Source: Mycobacterium helveticum (GTDB taxonomy: Bacteria > Actinomycetota > Actinomycetes > Mycobacteriales > Mycobacteriaceae). From it: a DNA stretch of 64,000 bases. Positions 51,811-60,572 of the stretch are shown in pieces (within the stretch, counting starts at the first letter, position 1; the number at the start of each line of letters is the position of its first letter). The stretch lies in assembly GCF_007714205.1 (NCBI RefSeq), contig NZ_VMQU01000005.1:35049-99048 (forward strand). Reading direction: 5' to 3'. The notes beneath the pieces are model-generated. The model worked only from the letters and a program-made list of their open reading frames with translations, did not search any database and was not told where the DNA came from. Made by a program: the position numbers and the translations under genes.

Positions 51811-52227
51811 TCAGGCCTCCGCTGGCACGCCAGCAGGTGGCGCGGGGCGTTGGTTTGCTTGCAATTCGGCGAGCGCACGCCGCAGGGCCTGCGCCTCGTC
51901 CGCGCCGACACGCTCGACGAAATGCACGAGCGCCGCCTGCCGGCCCCCGGAGTCCTCGGCCTGCGCCAGCGCGTCGACCATCAGCCCGGCGACCAGTTCG
52001 TCGCGGCCGTGCACGGCCGCGTACCGGTGGGCCCGGTCATCGCGGATCTGCGACACCAGGTTCTTCTTTGCCAGCCGCTGCAGCACGGTCATCACCGTCG
52101 TGTACGCGAGGTCGCGGCGCGCCGACAGCGCCTCATGGACCTGGCGCACGGTCTGGGGTTCCGGCGCGGACCACAAGTGGTCCATCACGGCGCGCTCCAG
52201 TTCTCCCAACCTGGTCAGCTTGGCCAT
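51811..52227 (-). CDS. blaI: BlaI-family repressor
   Basis: A 138-residue regulator with a winged HTH (LGELERAVMDHLWSAPEPQT, YTTVMTVLQRLAKKNLVSQI) and a C-terminal dimerisation helix. Its M. tuberculosis homologue Rv1846c represses blaC, its own operon and ATP synthase genes, and dissociates when cells meet beta-lactams. It is expected to bind the dyad at 52271-52289 and repress itself. Confidence 0.93.
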   Translation of the reverse strand: MAKLTRLGELERAVMDHLWSAPEPQTVRQVHEALSARRDLAYTTVMTVLQRLAKKNLVSQIRDDRAHRYAAVHGRDELVAGLMVDALAQAEDSGGRQAALVHFVERVGADEAQALRRALAELQANQRPAPPAGVPAEA

Positions 52228-52270
52228 AGTCTGCTCATCTCCTCAAGAGTAAGGACAAGCGTACCCCGGC

Positions 52271-52289
52271 GTACTACCGGCCGTCGTAC
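52271..52289 (-). promoter_or_regulatory. Imperfect dyad upstream of blaI, putative BlaI operator
   Basis: GTACTACCGGCCGTCGTAC: arms GTACTAC and GTCGTAC (inverted, one mismatch) around CGGCC, 44 bases before the blaI start. BlaI sites contain TAC/GTA-type inverted arms, so this is the best autoregulatory candidate. Judged by eye. Confidence 0.5.
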
Positions 52290-52317
52290 CGAAAGCCGGC
52301 CGCGTCGCCCGCCGGGC

Positions 52318-52347
52318 TTGCGAATTTAGGGCAGCCTTGCCTATGCT
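52318..52347 (+). promoter_or_regulatory. Iron-box promoter of the MrsI-like sRNA
   Basis: The -35 TTGCGA (52318-52323) and -10 TATGCT (52342-52347) have an 18-base spacer. The IdeR-box-like TTAGGGCAGCCTTGCCTAT (52326-52344, 13 of 19 consensus positions, TTAGG and CCTA arms intact) fills the spacer and -10. IdeR with iron would block it, giving expression only under iron starvation. Confidence 0.7.
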
Positions 52348-52353
52348 AGCCCG

Positions 52354-52456
52354 TGATCGAGCGACAACGGACCGTGACGGAGTCCTGAGGGCTGCAGTGA
52401 CCCCCGGTCCACTCGATCGGCGAGCCCCGTGCCCTGCGCACGGGGCTCGCCCGTTT
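52354..52456 (+). ncRNA. mrsI: MrsI-like iron-responsive small RNA
   Basis: Predicted transcript of about 100 nt from the iron-box promoter to a 14-bp perfect GC-rich stem (52419-52432 with 52438-52451, loop CCTGC) followed by CCGTTT. No ORF fits it. In M. tuberculosis the IdeR-controlled sRNA MrsI (ncRv11846) lies in this same interval between blaI (Rv1846c) and Rv1847 and shuts off mRNAs of non-essential iron proteins. Synteny, promoter type, size and terminator all agree; the RNA sequence itself was not compared. Confidence 0.72.
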
Positions 52457-52496
52457 CCGGGACGGGATCCGGCGCCGGCCGCCGCGCGCGCCGATG

Positions 52497-52520
52497 GTGT
52501 GGACACCATGGTGTAGACAC
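52497..52520 (+). promoter_or_regulatory. Two tandem GTGTnnACAC palindromes before the thioesterase gene
   Basis: GTGTGGACAC (52497-52506) and GTGTAGACAC (52511-52520) repeat with a 14-base period, ending 6 bases before the GTG start at 52527. They also form the perfect 12-base palindrome ACACCATGGTGT in the middle. Likely an operator for an unknown dimeric regulator that blocks initiation or ribosome access. Confidence 0.5.
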
Positions 52521-52526
52521 AAGGAC

Positions 52527-52961
52527 GTGCAACCGCCAGACACGGTCACCCCCGGCAACATCCCGGACTTCACCGCGCCGTTCGACACCGAATTGGGCCT
52601 GCGCTACACCGAACTCGGCCCGGACGGCGTCCGGGCGCAACTCGAGGTCACGCCGAAGCTGCTGCAGCCGATGGGTCTCGTGCACGGCGGCGTCTACTGC
52701 TCGATGGTCGAGAGCATGGCCAGTGTGGCGGCCTACACCTGGCTCGCCACCCAGGGCGGCGGGAATGTCGTCGGCGTCAACAACAACACCGATTTCCTGC
52801 GTTCCATCGGGTCGGGAACCGTGTACGGCCGGGCCGAGCCGATCCACCGCGGCCGCCGCCAGCAGCTGTGGCTGGTCACGATCACCGACGCCACCGACCG
52901 GGTCGTGGCGCGGGGCCAGGTGCGGCTGCAGAACCTCCAGACGGCGGCGGACACGGGCTGA
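52527..52961 (+). CDS. Hotdog-fold thioesterase (PaaI family, Rv1847-like)
   Basis: A 144-residue single hotdog domain with the active-site loop GLVHGGVYCSMVESMASVAA (HGG at the CoA thioester site, Glu on the central helix) and VVGVNNNTDFLRSIGSG, HRGRRQQLWLVTITD. It hydrolyses an unidentified acyl-CoA. Start GTG 52527, preceded by AAGGAC. It precedes the urease operon by 72 bases, but nothing links it to urea metabolism. Confidence 0.9.
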   Translation: MQPPDTVTPGNIPDFTAPFDTELGLRYTELGPDGVRAQLEVTPKLLQPMGLVHGGVYCSMVESMASVAAYTWLATQGGGNVVGVNNNTDFLRSIGSGTVYGRAEPIHRGRRQQLWLVTITDATDRVVARGQVRLQNLQTAADTG

Positions 52962-52968
52962 ACGGCGC

Positions 52969-53033
52969 CCCGGGGTGTCGGCGGCCCGGGGTGTCGGCGG
53001 CCCCGGCACCGCGGCGTGGCAGGATCACCAGAC
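52969..53033 (+). promoter_or_regulatory. 16-bp tandem repeat and presumed leaderless promoter of ureA
   Basis: CCCGGGGTGTCGGCGG is repeated at 52969-52984 and 52985-53000. GGCACCGCGGCGTGGCAGGA follows from 53005, up to ATG 53034. Nearly the same block (GGCACCGGGGCGTGGCAGGA) stands at the same 29-base distance before the ATG at 55554, upstream of ureF. AGGATC at the -10 distance suggests leaderless transcription from both. Confidence 0.5.
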
Positions 53034-53336
53034 ATGCGCCTGACGCCACACGAGCAGGACCGCCTGTTGGTGTCCTACGCCGCCGAGCTCGCCCGGCGCC
53101 GCCGTTCCCGGGGGTTGCGGCTCAATCATCCCGAGTCGGTTGCGATCATCAGCGACCACATCCTCGAGGGCGCCCGTGACGGCCGCACGGTGGCCGAGCT
53201 GATGGCCAGCGGCTGCCAGGTCCTGACCCGCGATGACGTGATGGAGGGAGTGCCCGAGATGCTCGCCGACGTGCAGGTGGAAGCGACGTTCCCGGACGGC
53301 ACCAAACTGGTCACCGTCCACCACCCGATCGCATGA
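53034..53336 (+). CDS. ureA: Urease gamma subunit
   Basis: A 100-residue structural subunit of the nickel urease that splits urea to ammonia and CO2: [60 protein letters not shown]. First gene of ureABC-F-G-D. The start at ATG 53034 equals the family start, and its 3' end overlaps ureB by ATGA. Confidence 0.96.
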   Translation: MRLTPHEQDRLLVSYAAELARRRRSRGLRLNHPESVAIISDHILEGARDGRTVAELMASGCQVLTRDDVMEGVPEMLADVQVEATFPDGTKLVTVHHPIA

Positions 53337-53644
53337 TTCCCGGCGAAATCCTCTACGGCAGCGGCGACATCGAGATCAACGAGGGCGCCCCGCGCCTCGA
53401 GATGGAGATCGTCAACACCGGTGACCGTCCGATACAGGTCGGCAGTCACGTTCACATTCCGCAGGCCAACAGGGCGTTGTCCTTCGACCGCGAGGCGGCC
53501 CACGGCTATCGGCTGGACGTCCCGGCCGCGACCGCCGTGCGCTTCGAACCCGGTGTGCCCCAGCAGGTGCGCCTGGTCCCGCTGCGCGGACGGCGCCAGG
53601 TGCACGGGCTGACACTGAATCCCCCCGGAAGGCTGGACGACTGA
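53333..53644 (+). CDS. ureB: Urease beta subunit
   Basis: A 103-residue subunit of the urease trimer-of-trimers: [62 protein letters not shown] pattern, [18 protein letters not shown]. It overlaps ureA by ATGA and ureC by one base (TGATG), so the three structural genes are translationally coupled. Confidence 0.96.
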   Translation: MIPGEILYGSGDIEINEGAPRLEMEIVNTGDRPIQVGSHVHIPQANRALSFDREAAHGYRLDVPAATAVRFEPGVPQQVRLVPLRGRRQVHGLTLNPPGRLDD

Positions 53645-55377
53645 TGGCGCCACTGTCCCGTGACCGCTACGCCCTGGTGTACGGGCCCACCACCGGCGAC
53701 CGGGTCCGGCTCGCCGACACCGATTTGCTGGTCGAGATCACCGAGGACCGCAGCGGCGGGCCGGGTCTGGCCGGCGACGAGGCGGTGTTCGGCGGCGGCA
53801 AGGTGCTGCGCGAGTCGATGGGCCAGGGGCGCGCCACCCGGGCCGAGGGCGCGCCCGACACCGTGATCACCGGCGCGATCGTCCTCGATTACTGGGGAAT
53901 CATCAAGGCCGACATCGGGATTCGCGACGGCCGCATCACCGCGCTGGGCAAGGCCGGCAACCCCGACATCATGTCGGGGGTGCACCCGGACCTGGTGGTC
54001 GGGCCGTCCACCGAGGTCATCGGGGGCAACGGCCTGATCGTGACCGCGGGGGCGATCGACAGCCACGTGCATCTGATCTGCCCGCAACTCATGCCCGAGG
54101 CGATCGGCGCCGGCGTCACCACCATCGTCGGGGGTGGCACGGGGCCCGCCGAGGGCAGCAAGGCCACGACCGTCACCCCGGGCGCCTGGCACCTGGGCCG
54201 CATGCTGGAAGCGCTGGACGGCTGGCCGGTCAACTTCGCGCTGCTGGGCAAGGGCAACACCGTCAGCGCCGAGGGCTTGTGGGAGCAATTGCGCGGCGGC
54301 GCTTCGGGTTTCAAACTACACGAGGACTGGGGATCGACCCCGGCGGCCATCGACGCCTGCCTGACGGTCGCCGACGCCGCCGGTGTGCAGGTGGCGCTGC
54401 ACACCGACACGCTCAACGAGATGGGGTTCGTCGAGGACACCCTGGCCGCGATCGCCGGCCGCTCGATCCACACCTACCACACCGAGGGCGCCGGCGGTGG
54501 CCATGCGCCCGACATCATCAGGGTCGCCGGCCAACCCAATGTGCTGCCCAGCTCCACCAACCCGACCCGCCCGTACACGGTGAACACCCTCGACGAGCAC
54601 CTGGACATGCTGATGGTCTGCCATCATCTGAACCCCGCGGTGCCCGGGGATCTGGCGTTCGCCGAAAGCCGGATCCGGCCGTCGACGATGGCGGCCGAAG
54701 ACGTACTGCACGACATGGGCGCCATCTCGATCATGGGCAGCGACTCGCAGGCCATGGGCCGCATCGGCGAGACGGTGATGCGGACCTGGCAGACCGCGCA
54801 CGTGATGAAGCGCCGCCGCGGCGCGCTGCCCGGGGACCCCTCGGGCAGTCAAGCCGCCGACAACAACCGGGCGCGCCGCTACGTCGCGAAGTACACCATC
54901 TGCCCGGCGGTCGCCCACGGCCTCGACCACGAGATCGGTTCGGTGGAGCCGGGCAAGCTCGCCGACCTGGTGTTGTGGGAGCCGGCGTTCTTCGGGGTGC
55001 GCCCGCACATGGTCATCAAGGGCGGCATGATCGCCTGGGCGGCGATGGGCGACGCGAACGCCTCCATCCCCACCCCGCAGCCCGTGTTGCCGCGGCCGAT
55101 GTTCGGCGCCGCCCCGTCCACCACGAAGGCGACCTCCGTGCATTTCGTCGCGCCCCAGGCCATCGACGCGGGCCTGGCGGACAGGCTCGCGGTCGGCAGG
55201 CCGCTGGTGCCGGTCAGGGATGTGCGCGCCGTGGGCAAGGCGCAGCTGCCGCTCAACGACGCCCTGCCCGACATCAAAGTCGACCCCGACACCTTCACCG
55301 TGCGCATCGACGGCGAGGTCTGGCCGGAACAACCTCCGGCCGAACTGCCGATGGCACAACGTTATTTCCTGTTCTGA
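53644..55377 (+). CDS. ureC: Urease alpha subunit (catalytic)
   Basis: A 577-residue amidohydrolase, same length as Rv1850. It binds two nickel ions through the HVH motif ([10 protein letters not shown]), carbamylated Lys224 (GFKLHEDWG) and His residues in later strands. The flap carries the catalytic His ([20 protein letters not shown], His327/His328). It ends MAQRYFLF as usual. All active-site residues are intact, so the enzyme should work if nickel is inserted by UreFGD. Confidence 0.97.
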   Translation: MAPLSRDRYALVYGPTTGDRVRLADTDLLVEITEDRSGGPGLAGDEAVFGGGKVLRESMGQGRATRAEGAPDTVITGAIVLDYWGIIKADIGIRDGRITALGKAGNPDIMSGVHPDLVVGPSTEVIGGNGLIVTAGAIDSHVHLICPQLMPEAIGAGVTTIVGGGTGPAEGSKATTVTPGAWHLGRMLEALDGWPVNFALLGKGNTVSAEGLWEQLRGGASGFKLHEDWGSTPAAIDACLTVADAAGVQVALHTDTLNEMGFVEDTLAAIAGRSIHTYHTEGAGGGHAPDIIRVAGQPNVLPSSTNPTRPYTVNTLDEHLDMLMVCHHLNPAVPGDLAFAESRIRPSTMAAEDVLHDMGAISIMGSDSQAMGRIGETVMRTWQTAHVMKRRRGALPGDPSGSQAADNNRARRYVAKYTICPAVAHGLDHEIGSVEPGKLADLVLWEPAFFGVRPHMVIKGGMIAWAAMGDANASIPTPQPVLPRPMFGAAPSTTKATSVHFVAPQAIDAGLADRLAVGRPLVPVRDVRAVGKAQLPLNDALPDIKVDPDTFTVRIDGEVWPEQPPAELPMAQRYFLF

Positions 55378-55627
55378 CACCCGCGACCGTTCGGCTCAGC
55401 TACTACCACGGCCGCGACGGGGCCATCGTCGGCTCGCTGATCTCCACCCATCCGCTCGACCGGCTCATCGGGCCGGCGCAGCCGCCGATCCCGCAGCGCT
55501 GAGCCCCCGGGCGTCGACAGCGGTGGCACCGGGGCGTGGCAGGATCGACGAATATGTCCACCCTCCTCATGCCGAGCCCGCGGGCGCGGCCGCCGTCGAC
55601 CGATGCCGCGGGAACGACCGTCGCCCG
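55378..55627 (+). other. Spacer between ureC and ureF with a 25-aa upstream ORF
   Basis: A 250-base gap where M. tuberculosis has ureC and ureF adjacent. It carries a near copy of the ureA promoter block (55525-55546). A 25-residue ORF runs from ATG 55554 (MSTLLMPSPRARPPSTDAAG onward), and its TGA overlaps the ureF ATG (ATGA). The first part stays open in one frame to 55502 (SYYHGRDGAIVGSLISTHPL) but has no start. Probably a duplicated promoter plus debris. Confidence 0.5.
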
Positions 55628-56263
55628 ATGATGTCCCTCGCGGTGCTACTGACCCTGGCGGACTCGCGGCTGCCCACCGGCGCGCACGTACACTCCGGCG
55701 GCGTCGAAGAGGCCGTCACCAGCGGCCTGGTGACCAACATGGAGACGCTGGAAGCCTTCCTGCGCAGGAGGATTCGCAGCCACGGGCTGGTCGCCGCATC
55801 GATCGCGGCGGCGGTGCACCGCGGCGAGCTCACCCCGGACGACGCCGACCGGGAGGCCGACGCGCGCACCCCGTCCCCGGCGGCGCGCCGGGCCTCGCGC
55901 AGCCAGGGCCGGGGGCTGACCCGGCTGGCGCGACGGGTCTGGGCGGACGCGGACTGGGACGCCATCGGCTCCCACCCGCACCTCGCCGTGGCGGCGGGCC
56001 GGGTCGGTGCCGCCGGCGGGCTGAGCCCCGAGCAGGGCGCGGTGAGCGTCGTCTACACCACGATGACCGGCTCCGCGACGGCCGCGCAGCGGCTGCTGGC
56101 GCTGGACCCGGCCGACGTGGCGGCGTGCACGTTCCGGCTCGCGGAGCTGTGCGAGCACACCGCCGCCGAAGCGACCAAGGGACTGGCCGACCTGTCCGAC
56201 CCGCTGCTCGACACGCTCGCAGAGCGGCACGCCGAACGCGAGCGGCCTTTGTTCGCATCCTGA
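55628..56263 (+). CDS. ureF: Urease accessory protein UreF
   Basis: A 211-residue helical protein that, with UreG and UreD, forms the complex delivering nickel to apo-urease. [22 protein letters not shown]-type start, [20 protein letters not shown] and [20 protein letters not shown] are typical. ATG 55628 gives the same length as Rv1851; ATG 55631 is an alternative. It may have its own promoter (see spacer upstream). Stop is 10 bases before ureG. Confidence 0.95.
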   Translation: MMSLAVLLTLADSRLPTGAHVHSGGVEEAVTSGLVTNMETLEAFLRRRIRSHGLVAASIAAAVHRGELTPDDADREADARTPSPAARRASRSQGRGLTRLARRVWADADWDAIGSHPHLAVAAGRVGAAGGLSPEQGAVSVVYTTMTGSATAAQRLLALDPADVAACTFRLAELCEHTAAEATKGLADLSDPLLDTLAERHAERERPLFAS

Positions 56264-56273
56264 AAGGCTCTAC

Positions 56274-56951
56274 ATGACAACGCATTCTCACACCCACACC
56301 CACGCCCCCATCGACCGGCCCCGGCGCGTCCGCGGACCCGGTGAGCCGCTGCGCATCGGGATCGGGGGACCGGTCGGCTCGGGTAAGACGGCGCTGGTTG
56401 CCGCGCTGTGCCGGCAGTTGCGCGACGAGCTGTCGCTGGCGGTGGTGACCAACGACATCTACACCACCGAGGACGCCGACTTCCTGCGCAGGCACGCGGT
56501 GCTGCCGGACGACCGGATCGCGGCCGTGCAGACCGGCGGCTGCCCGCACACCGCGATCCGCGACGACATCACCGCGAACCTCGATGCGATCGACGACCTG
56601 GTCGCCGCCCACGACGCGCTGGACCTGATCCTGGTCGAGTCCGGCGGCGACAACCTCACCGCCACGTTCTCGTCGGGACTGGTCGACGTGCAGATCTTCG
56701 TCGTCGACGTGGCCGGCGGCGACAAGGTGCCCCGCAAGGGTGGGCCGGGGGTGACCTTCTCGGACCTGTTGGTGGTCAACAAAACCGACCTGGCACCGCT
56801 GGTGGGCGCCAGCCTGCAGGTGATGGCCCGCGACGCCGACGCGGTGCGCGAGGGCCGTCCGACGGTGTTGCAGTCCCTGACCGAGGACCCGGCCGCGACC
56901 GGGGTGCTGGCGTGGGTCCGGACGCAACTGCGCGAGGCGGCCCGCCGCTGA
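56274..56951 (+). CDS. ureG: Urease accessory GTPase UreG
   Basis: A 225-residue GTPase that powers nickel insertion. His-rich N-terminus (HSHTHTHAP) for metal binding, P-loop [27 protein letters not shown], conserved metal-site CPH in [18 protein letters not shown] guanine motif (VVNKTDLAP). RBS GAAAGG. Its stop overlaps the ureD start (TGATG). Confidence 0.97.
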   Translation: MTTHSHTHTHAPIDRPRRVRGPGEPLRIGIGGPVGSGKTALVAALCRQLRDELSLAVVTNDIYTTEDADFLRRHAVLPDDRIAAVQTGGCPHTAIRDDITANLDAIDDLVAAHDALDLILVESGGDNLTATFSSGLVDVQIFVVDVAGGDKVPRKGGPGVTFSDLLVVNKTDLAPLVGASLQVMARDADAVREGRPTVLQSLTEDPAATGVLAWVRTQLREAARR

Positions 56952-57598
56952 TGCGTTCCGAGCTCCTGCTGGTCGCCGCCCCGAACCGGTTGCCGCGCAT
57001 CGAATGCCGGGGCGGCGGTGTGACCGCCCGCTGCACCAGACCGGACACGGTGCACCTGGTTTCCACAGCCGCGACCCCGCTGGGCGGCGACGCCATCGAC
57101 ATTCGCGTGGTCGTCGAGCCGGGAGCCCGGCTGAAAATCCGCAGCGCCGCGGCCACCGTCGCGCTGCCGGGACCGGCGACCCCGACCTCACACGCACGGT
57201 GGGCCATGGAGGTGGCCGGTGACCTGGACGTCGACGTCGAGCCGACGGTCGTCGCCGCCACTGCGCGTCACCTGTCCGGCATCTCGTTGCGGCTGCACGA
57301 CGAGGCATCGATCCGGCTGCGTGAGCGGGTCCAGATCGGCAGATTCGGTGAGCGGGAAGGGTTCTGGTCGGGGGCGCTGTGCGCCGACCGCAACGACCGG
57401 CCGTTGACGCGACACCGGGTGGAGTTGGGCGCCGGATCCCTGGCCGACGACGCGCTGTGCGCCCCGCGCGCCAACGTCAGCGAATTGCGTTATCCGGCAA
57501 TCGCTTCCGCTGCGCCAGCCGACTCCCGCACGACGGTGCTGGCCTTGGCCGACGGCGGGACGCTGAGCACCTGGCAGGGCGACCGGCTGTCCTGCTAG
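56951..57598 (+). CDS. ureD: Urease accessory protein UreD
   Basis: A 215-residue scaffold protein of the UreDFG complex (UreH in some species). VVVEPGARLKIRSAAATVAL, RHLSGISLRLHDEASIRLRE and a Trp in the last strand fit the family. It is short like other mycobacterial UreD proteins (Rv1853, 208). It starts on ATG overlapping the ureG stop and is the last gene of the urease operon. Confidence 0.93.
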   Translation: MRSELLLVAAPNRLPRIECRGGGVTARCTRPDTVHLVSTAATPLGGDAIDIRVVVEPGARLKIRSAAATVALPGPATPTSHARWAMEVAGDLDVDVEPTVVAATARHLSGISLRLHDEASIRLRERVQIGRFGEREGFWSGALCADRNDRPLTRHRVELGAGSLADDALCAPRANVSELRYPAIASAAPADSRTTVLALADGGTLSTWQGDRLSC

Positions 57599-57621
57599 CC
57601 GGTCCCCGCCCGGTGCGTCGC

Positions 57622-57903
57622 TCAGCGTGCGGGAATGGCGTCGTTGTATGGGGCGTCGCTGTTCTGGTCGGCCCGGGTGAGCACCAGGTACACGGCGCCG
57701 AGCCCGACGACGGCCACCGACAGAATCGCGATGATGTAGTCGTCATACCAGGGCTTGTAGGGCTCCCGGGGCCAGGCGAGGTTGACGATGGCCGCGACAC
57801 CGTGGATCAGCGCACCGATGTTGACGGGTAGTCCCCAGCGGCCCAGCTTGTACTTCCCGGGCGCGCAGGTCCCGAACAGATTGGTCGAGGACCGTATCCC
57901 CAT
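57622..57903 (-). pseudogene. C-terminal fragment of an APC-family amino acid permease
   Basis: The frame encodes ~93 residues: YKLGRWGLPVNIGALIHGVA, AIVNLAWPREPYKPWYDDYI, then a last transmembrane helix IAILSVAVVGLGAVYLVLTR. This is the typical end of APC amino acid/polyamine permeases (LGRWG-x-PVN followed by two helices). The other ten helices are absent: upstream on the minus strand is ndh-side intergenic DNA with stops. M. tuberculosis has nothing here between ureD and ndh. Most likely a deletion remnant. Confidence 0.6.
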
Positions 57904-57996
57904 CGGACCGACGTCGTCGGGGCTAACCGGGGCTAACCGCGAGGGCGAAGGAATCGGCCCGGCTCAGCCCGCGGCAAGCCCCCGGCTTACTGTCGG

Positions 57997-59385
57997 CTAA
58001 CTGGCGACCCGGGTGTTTTCCGAGCGGTGCGCCTCGGCTGCCAGTTCGGCCAGCTGTTCGAGCCGCGTGCGCGCAAAGGCCTGCTGCTCGGTGATGGTCA
58101 GCTGGCCGCGCCGGTTACTCAGGAAGGTCACCGCCCACGACACCAGCGTGGTGAACTGATTCTTGAAACCGACCAGGTACACCAGGTGCAGCGCCAGCCA
58201 GGCCAGCCAGGCGATGAATCCGCTGAACTCGAGCGGGCCGACCTTGGCCACCGCGGAGAATCGGGACACCGTGGCCATCGAACCCTTGTCGAAGTACTGG
58301 AAGGGCTCCCGCTGCGCCGGGTCGGCCCCGCCCAGTTCGGCCTTGATCGTGCGGGCGACGTACTTGGCGCCTTGGATCGCGCCCTGCGCCACGCCCGGCA
58401 CGCCCTCGACGGCGGCCATGTCGCCGATGACGAACACGTTCGGGTGTCCGGGAATGGACAGGTCGGGCAGCACCTTGACCCGGCCGGCGCGATCCAGTTC
58501 GACCGCCGACTGCTCGGCGAGGTCCCTGCCGAGCCCGCTGGCCGAGACCCCGGCCGACCAGACTTTGCACTGGGACTCGATGCGCCGGACGGTGCCGTCG
58601 GCGTCCTTGACCGTGATGCCGTTGCGGTCCACGTCGGTGACCATCGCACCCAGCTGGATCTCCACGCCCATCTTTTCCAGCCGCGCGGCCGCCCGCCGTC
58701 CCAGCTTGTCCCCGAACGGCGGCAGCACCGCGGGGGCGGCGTCGAGCAGAATCACCCGGGCCTTGGTCGAGTCGATGTGCCGGAACGCGCCCTTCAACGT
58801 GTGTTCGGCCAATTCGGCGATCTGACCGGCCATTTCGACGCCGGTGGGACCGGCCCCGACGACGGTGAACGTGAGCAGCTTCTTGCGGCGCTCCGGATCC
58901 CGGGAACGCTCGGCCTGTTCGAAGGCGCTCAGAATGCGCCCGCGCAGCTCCAAAGCGTCGTCGATCGACTTCATGCCGGGCGCGAACTCGGCGAAGTGGT
59001 CGTTGCCGAAGTAGGACTGGCCCGCGCCGGCGGCGACGATGAGGCTGTCGTAGGGGGTTTCGTAGGTGTGGCCCAGCAAGTCGGAGACGACCCGTTTGTT
59101 GGCCAGATCGATGTGGGTGACGTTGCCCAGCAGCACCTGCAGGTTGTGCTGGTCGCGCAGCACCACCCGGGTGGCCGGGGCGATCTCTCCTTCCGAGATG
59201 ATCCCCGTGGCCACCTGGTACAGCAACGGCTGGAACAGGTGATGGCTTGTGCGGGCGATCATCTTGATGTCGACGTCGGCTCGCTTCAGCTTCTTTGCCG
59301 CGTTGAGTCCGCCGAATCCCGATCCGATGATGACGACTCGGTGCCGACGATTGGCTCCAGCTGTACCTTCTGGCTGGGGGCTCAT
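57997..59385 (-). CDS. ndh: Type II NADH dehydrogenase
   Basis: A 462-residue NDH-2 that passes electrons from NADH to menaquinone without pumping protons. FAD-binding motif VVIIGSGFGGLNAAKKLKRA, NADH-binding motif FTVVGAGPTGVEMAGQIAEL and quinone-site region (GVAQGAIQGAKYVARTI) are intact. C-terminal amphipathic membrane anchor ~385-425. Length agrees with Rv1854c (463). In M. tuberculosis this enzyme is a drug target and mutations give isoniazid tolerance. Confidence 0.96.
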   Translation of the reverse strand: MSPQPEGTAGANRRHRVVIIGSGFGGLNAAKKLKRADVDIKMIARTSHHLFQPLLYQVATGIISEGEIAPATRVVLRDQHNLQVLLGNVTHIDLANKRVVSDLLGHTYETPYDSLIVAAGAGQSYFGNDHFAEFAPGMKSIDDALELRGRILSAFEQAERSRDPERRKKLLTFTVVGAGPTGVEMAGQIAELAEHTLKGAFRHIDSTKARVILLDAAPAVLPPFGDKLGRRAAARLEKMGVEIQLGAMVTDVDRNGITVKDADGTVRRIESQCKVWSAGVSASGLGRDLAEQSAVELDRAGRVKVLPDLSIPGHPNVFVIGDMAAVEGVPGVAQGAIQGAKYVARTIKAELGGADPAQREPFQYFDKGSMATVSRFSAVAKVGPLEFSGFIAWLAWLALHLVYLVGFKNQFTTLVSWAVTFLSNRRGQLTITEQQAFARTRLEQLAELAAEAHRSENTRVAS

Positions 59386-59565
59386 ATGTATCCGCTGCTC
59401 CTGAGGGGCTCCTTGACGCGCAATTCCGGTTCGCTGAACACGGTAGTCACAGGAGTACCCCCAAACCCAAACCGCAAGCGTGTGCGATCAACCACACGAA
59501 GCGCATTTCCTCAGGTTACGGGACGTGATACTCGTCATGCCGGGCGCCGGCGGCGCGACCGTTCC

Positions 59566-59595
59566 GGCAGGCCCTCTACAGGCAGGACCTCTACA
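59566..59595 (-). repeat. 15-bp tandem duplication over the LLM gene stop codon
   Basis: GGCAGGCCCTCTACA (59566-59580) and GGCAGGACCTCTACA (59581-59595) are adjacent and differ at one base. The second contains the stop codon of the neighbouring minus-strand gene. Confidence 0.8.
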
Positions 59596-60508
59596 GGCCC
59601 AAGATCGGGCGCAGCGCCTCGCCGGCCGCGGCGATCACGCCGGGTGAGCAGAACGGCATGTTGATGATCAGGCTGTCGATGCCCGCGTCGAGCACGTTCG
59701 TCTTGAGTTGCTCGGCGACCGATTCGGCACCGCCGACCACCATCCGCCGGCTCATCTCCGGGGGAATCTGGTCGGGTTTGGCATTCTTGTCGACGAGCGC
59801 CGTGACCAGCGTGCTGGTTTCCAGCGTGGCGGGGTCGCGCCCGATCTCCTCGCACCGCTGGCGCACCACCTGCACCTTGCGCGGCAGCTCGTCGAACCCG
59901 GCGATCACGTTGAGGTGGTCGAAATGGCGCGCGGCCAACGGGATCGTCTTCTTCTCGCCGCTGCCGCCGATCATCAGCGGGATGTGGTCGCGATAGCGGG
60001 GATTGGCCAGCGCCTCGGTGGCGCGATACCAGGTGCCCGAGAAGGTCGGTCGCTCGCCCTTGAGCATCGGCAGGATGATCTGCAGCGCCTCGTCGAGCCG
60101 GTCGAACCTGTCGGTGAAGGTGCCGAACTCGAAGCCCAGCTGGTCATGCTCGAGTTCGAACCAGCCGGTGCCGATGCCCAGGATGGCCCGGCCCCGGCTC
60201 ACCACGTCCAGCGTGGTGATGGTCTTGGCCAGCAGGGTGGGATTGCGGTAGGTGTTGCCGGTCACCAGGGTGCCCAGTTGCACGCGCTCGGTGGCGGTGG
60301 CCAGCGCCCCCAGGGCGGTGTAGGCCTCCAGCATCGGCTGGTCGGGCGAGCCCAGCATGGGCAGTTGGTAGAAGTGGTCCATCACGAACACTGAGTCGAA
60401 GCCGGCCGATTCGGCCTCGCGGGCCTGGGCGATCACGGTGGGAAAGAGCTGATCCACCCCGGTGCCGTAGGAGAAGTTGGGAATCTGCAGACCCAGTCGT
60501 ATAGCCAC
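59591..60508 (-). CDS. F420-dependent LLM-class oxidoreductase (Rv1855c-like)
   Basis: A 305-residue TIM-barrel protein of the bacterial-luciferase-like family. The beginning MAIRLGLQIPNFSYGTG, DSVFVMDHFYQLPMLG, LGTLVTGNTYRNPTLLAKTI TTLDVVS-type segment and GRAILGIGTGWFELEHDQLG mark an F420-binding member. Substrate unknown. GTG start at 60508. It lies upstream of ndh on the same strand, 205 bases apart. Confidence 0.9.
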   Translation of the reverse strand: MAIRLGLQIPNFSYGTGVDQLFPTVIAQAREAESAGFDSVFVMDHFYQLPMLGSPDQPMLEAYTALGALATATERVQLGTLVTGNTYRNPTLLAKTITTLDVVSRGRAILGIGTGWFELEHDQLGFEFGTFTDRFDRLDEALQIILPMLKGERPTFSGTWYRATEALANPRYRDHIPLMIGGSGEKKTIPLAARHFDHLNVIAGFDELPRKVQVVRQRCEEIGRDPATLETSTLVTALVDKNAKPDQIPPEMSRRMVVGGAESVAEQLKTNVLDAGIDSLIINMPFCSPGVIAAAGEALRPILGL

Positions 60509-60572
60509 GCCAGTTACCGTAGCGATCTACCCGCGGTGGGGAGACCGGCGGGTCGCACCAACCCCAACGGGC

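Noticed and set aside
52421..52449. 14-bp stem as a transposon end or phage attachment site
   Set aside because: No integrase, transposase or target duplication nearby, and the stem fits as terminator of the iron-box transcript.
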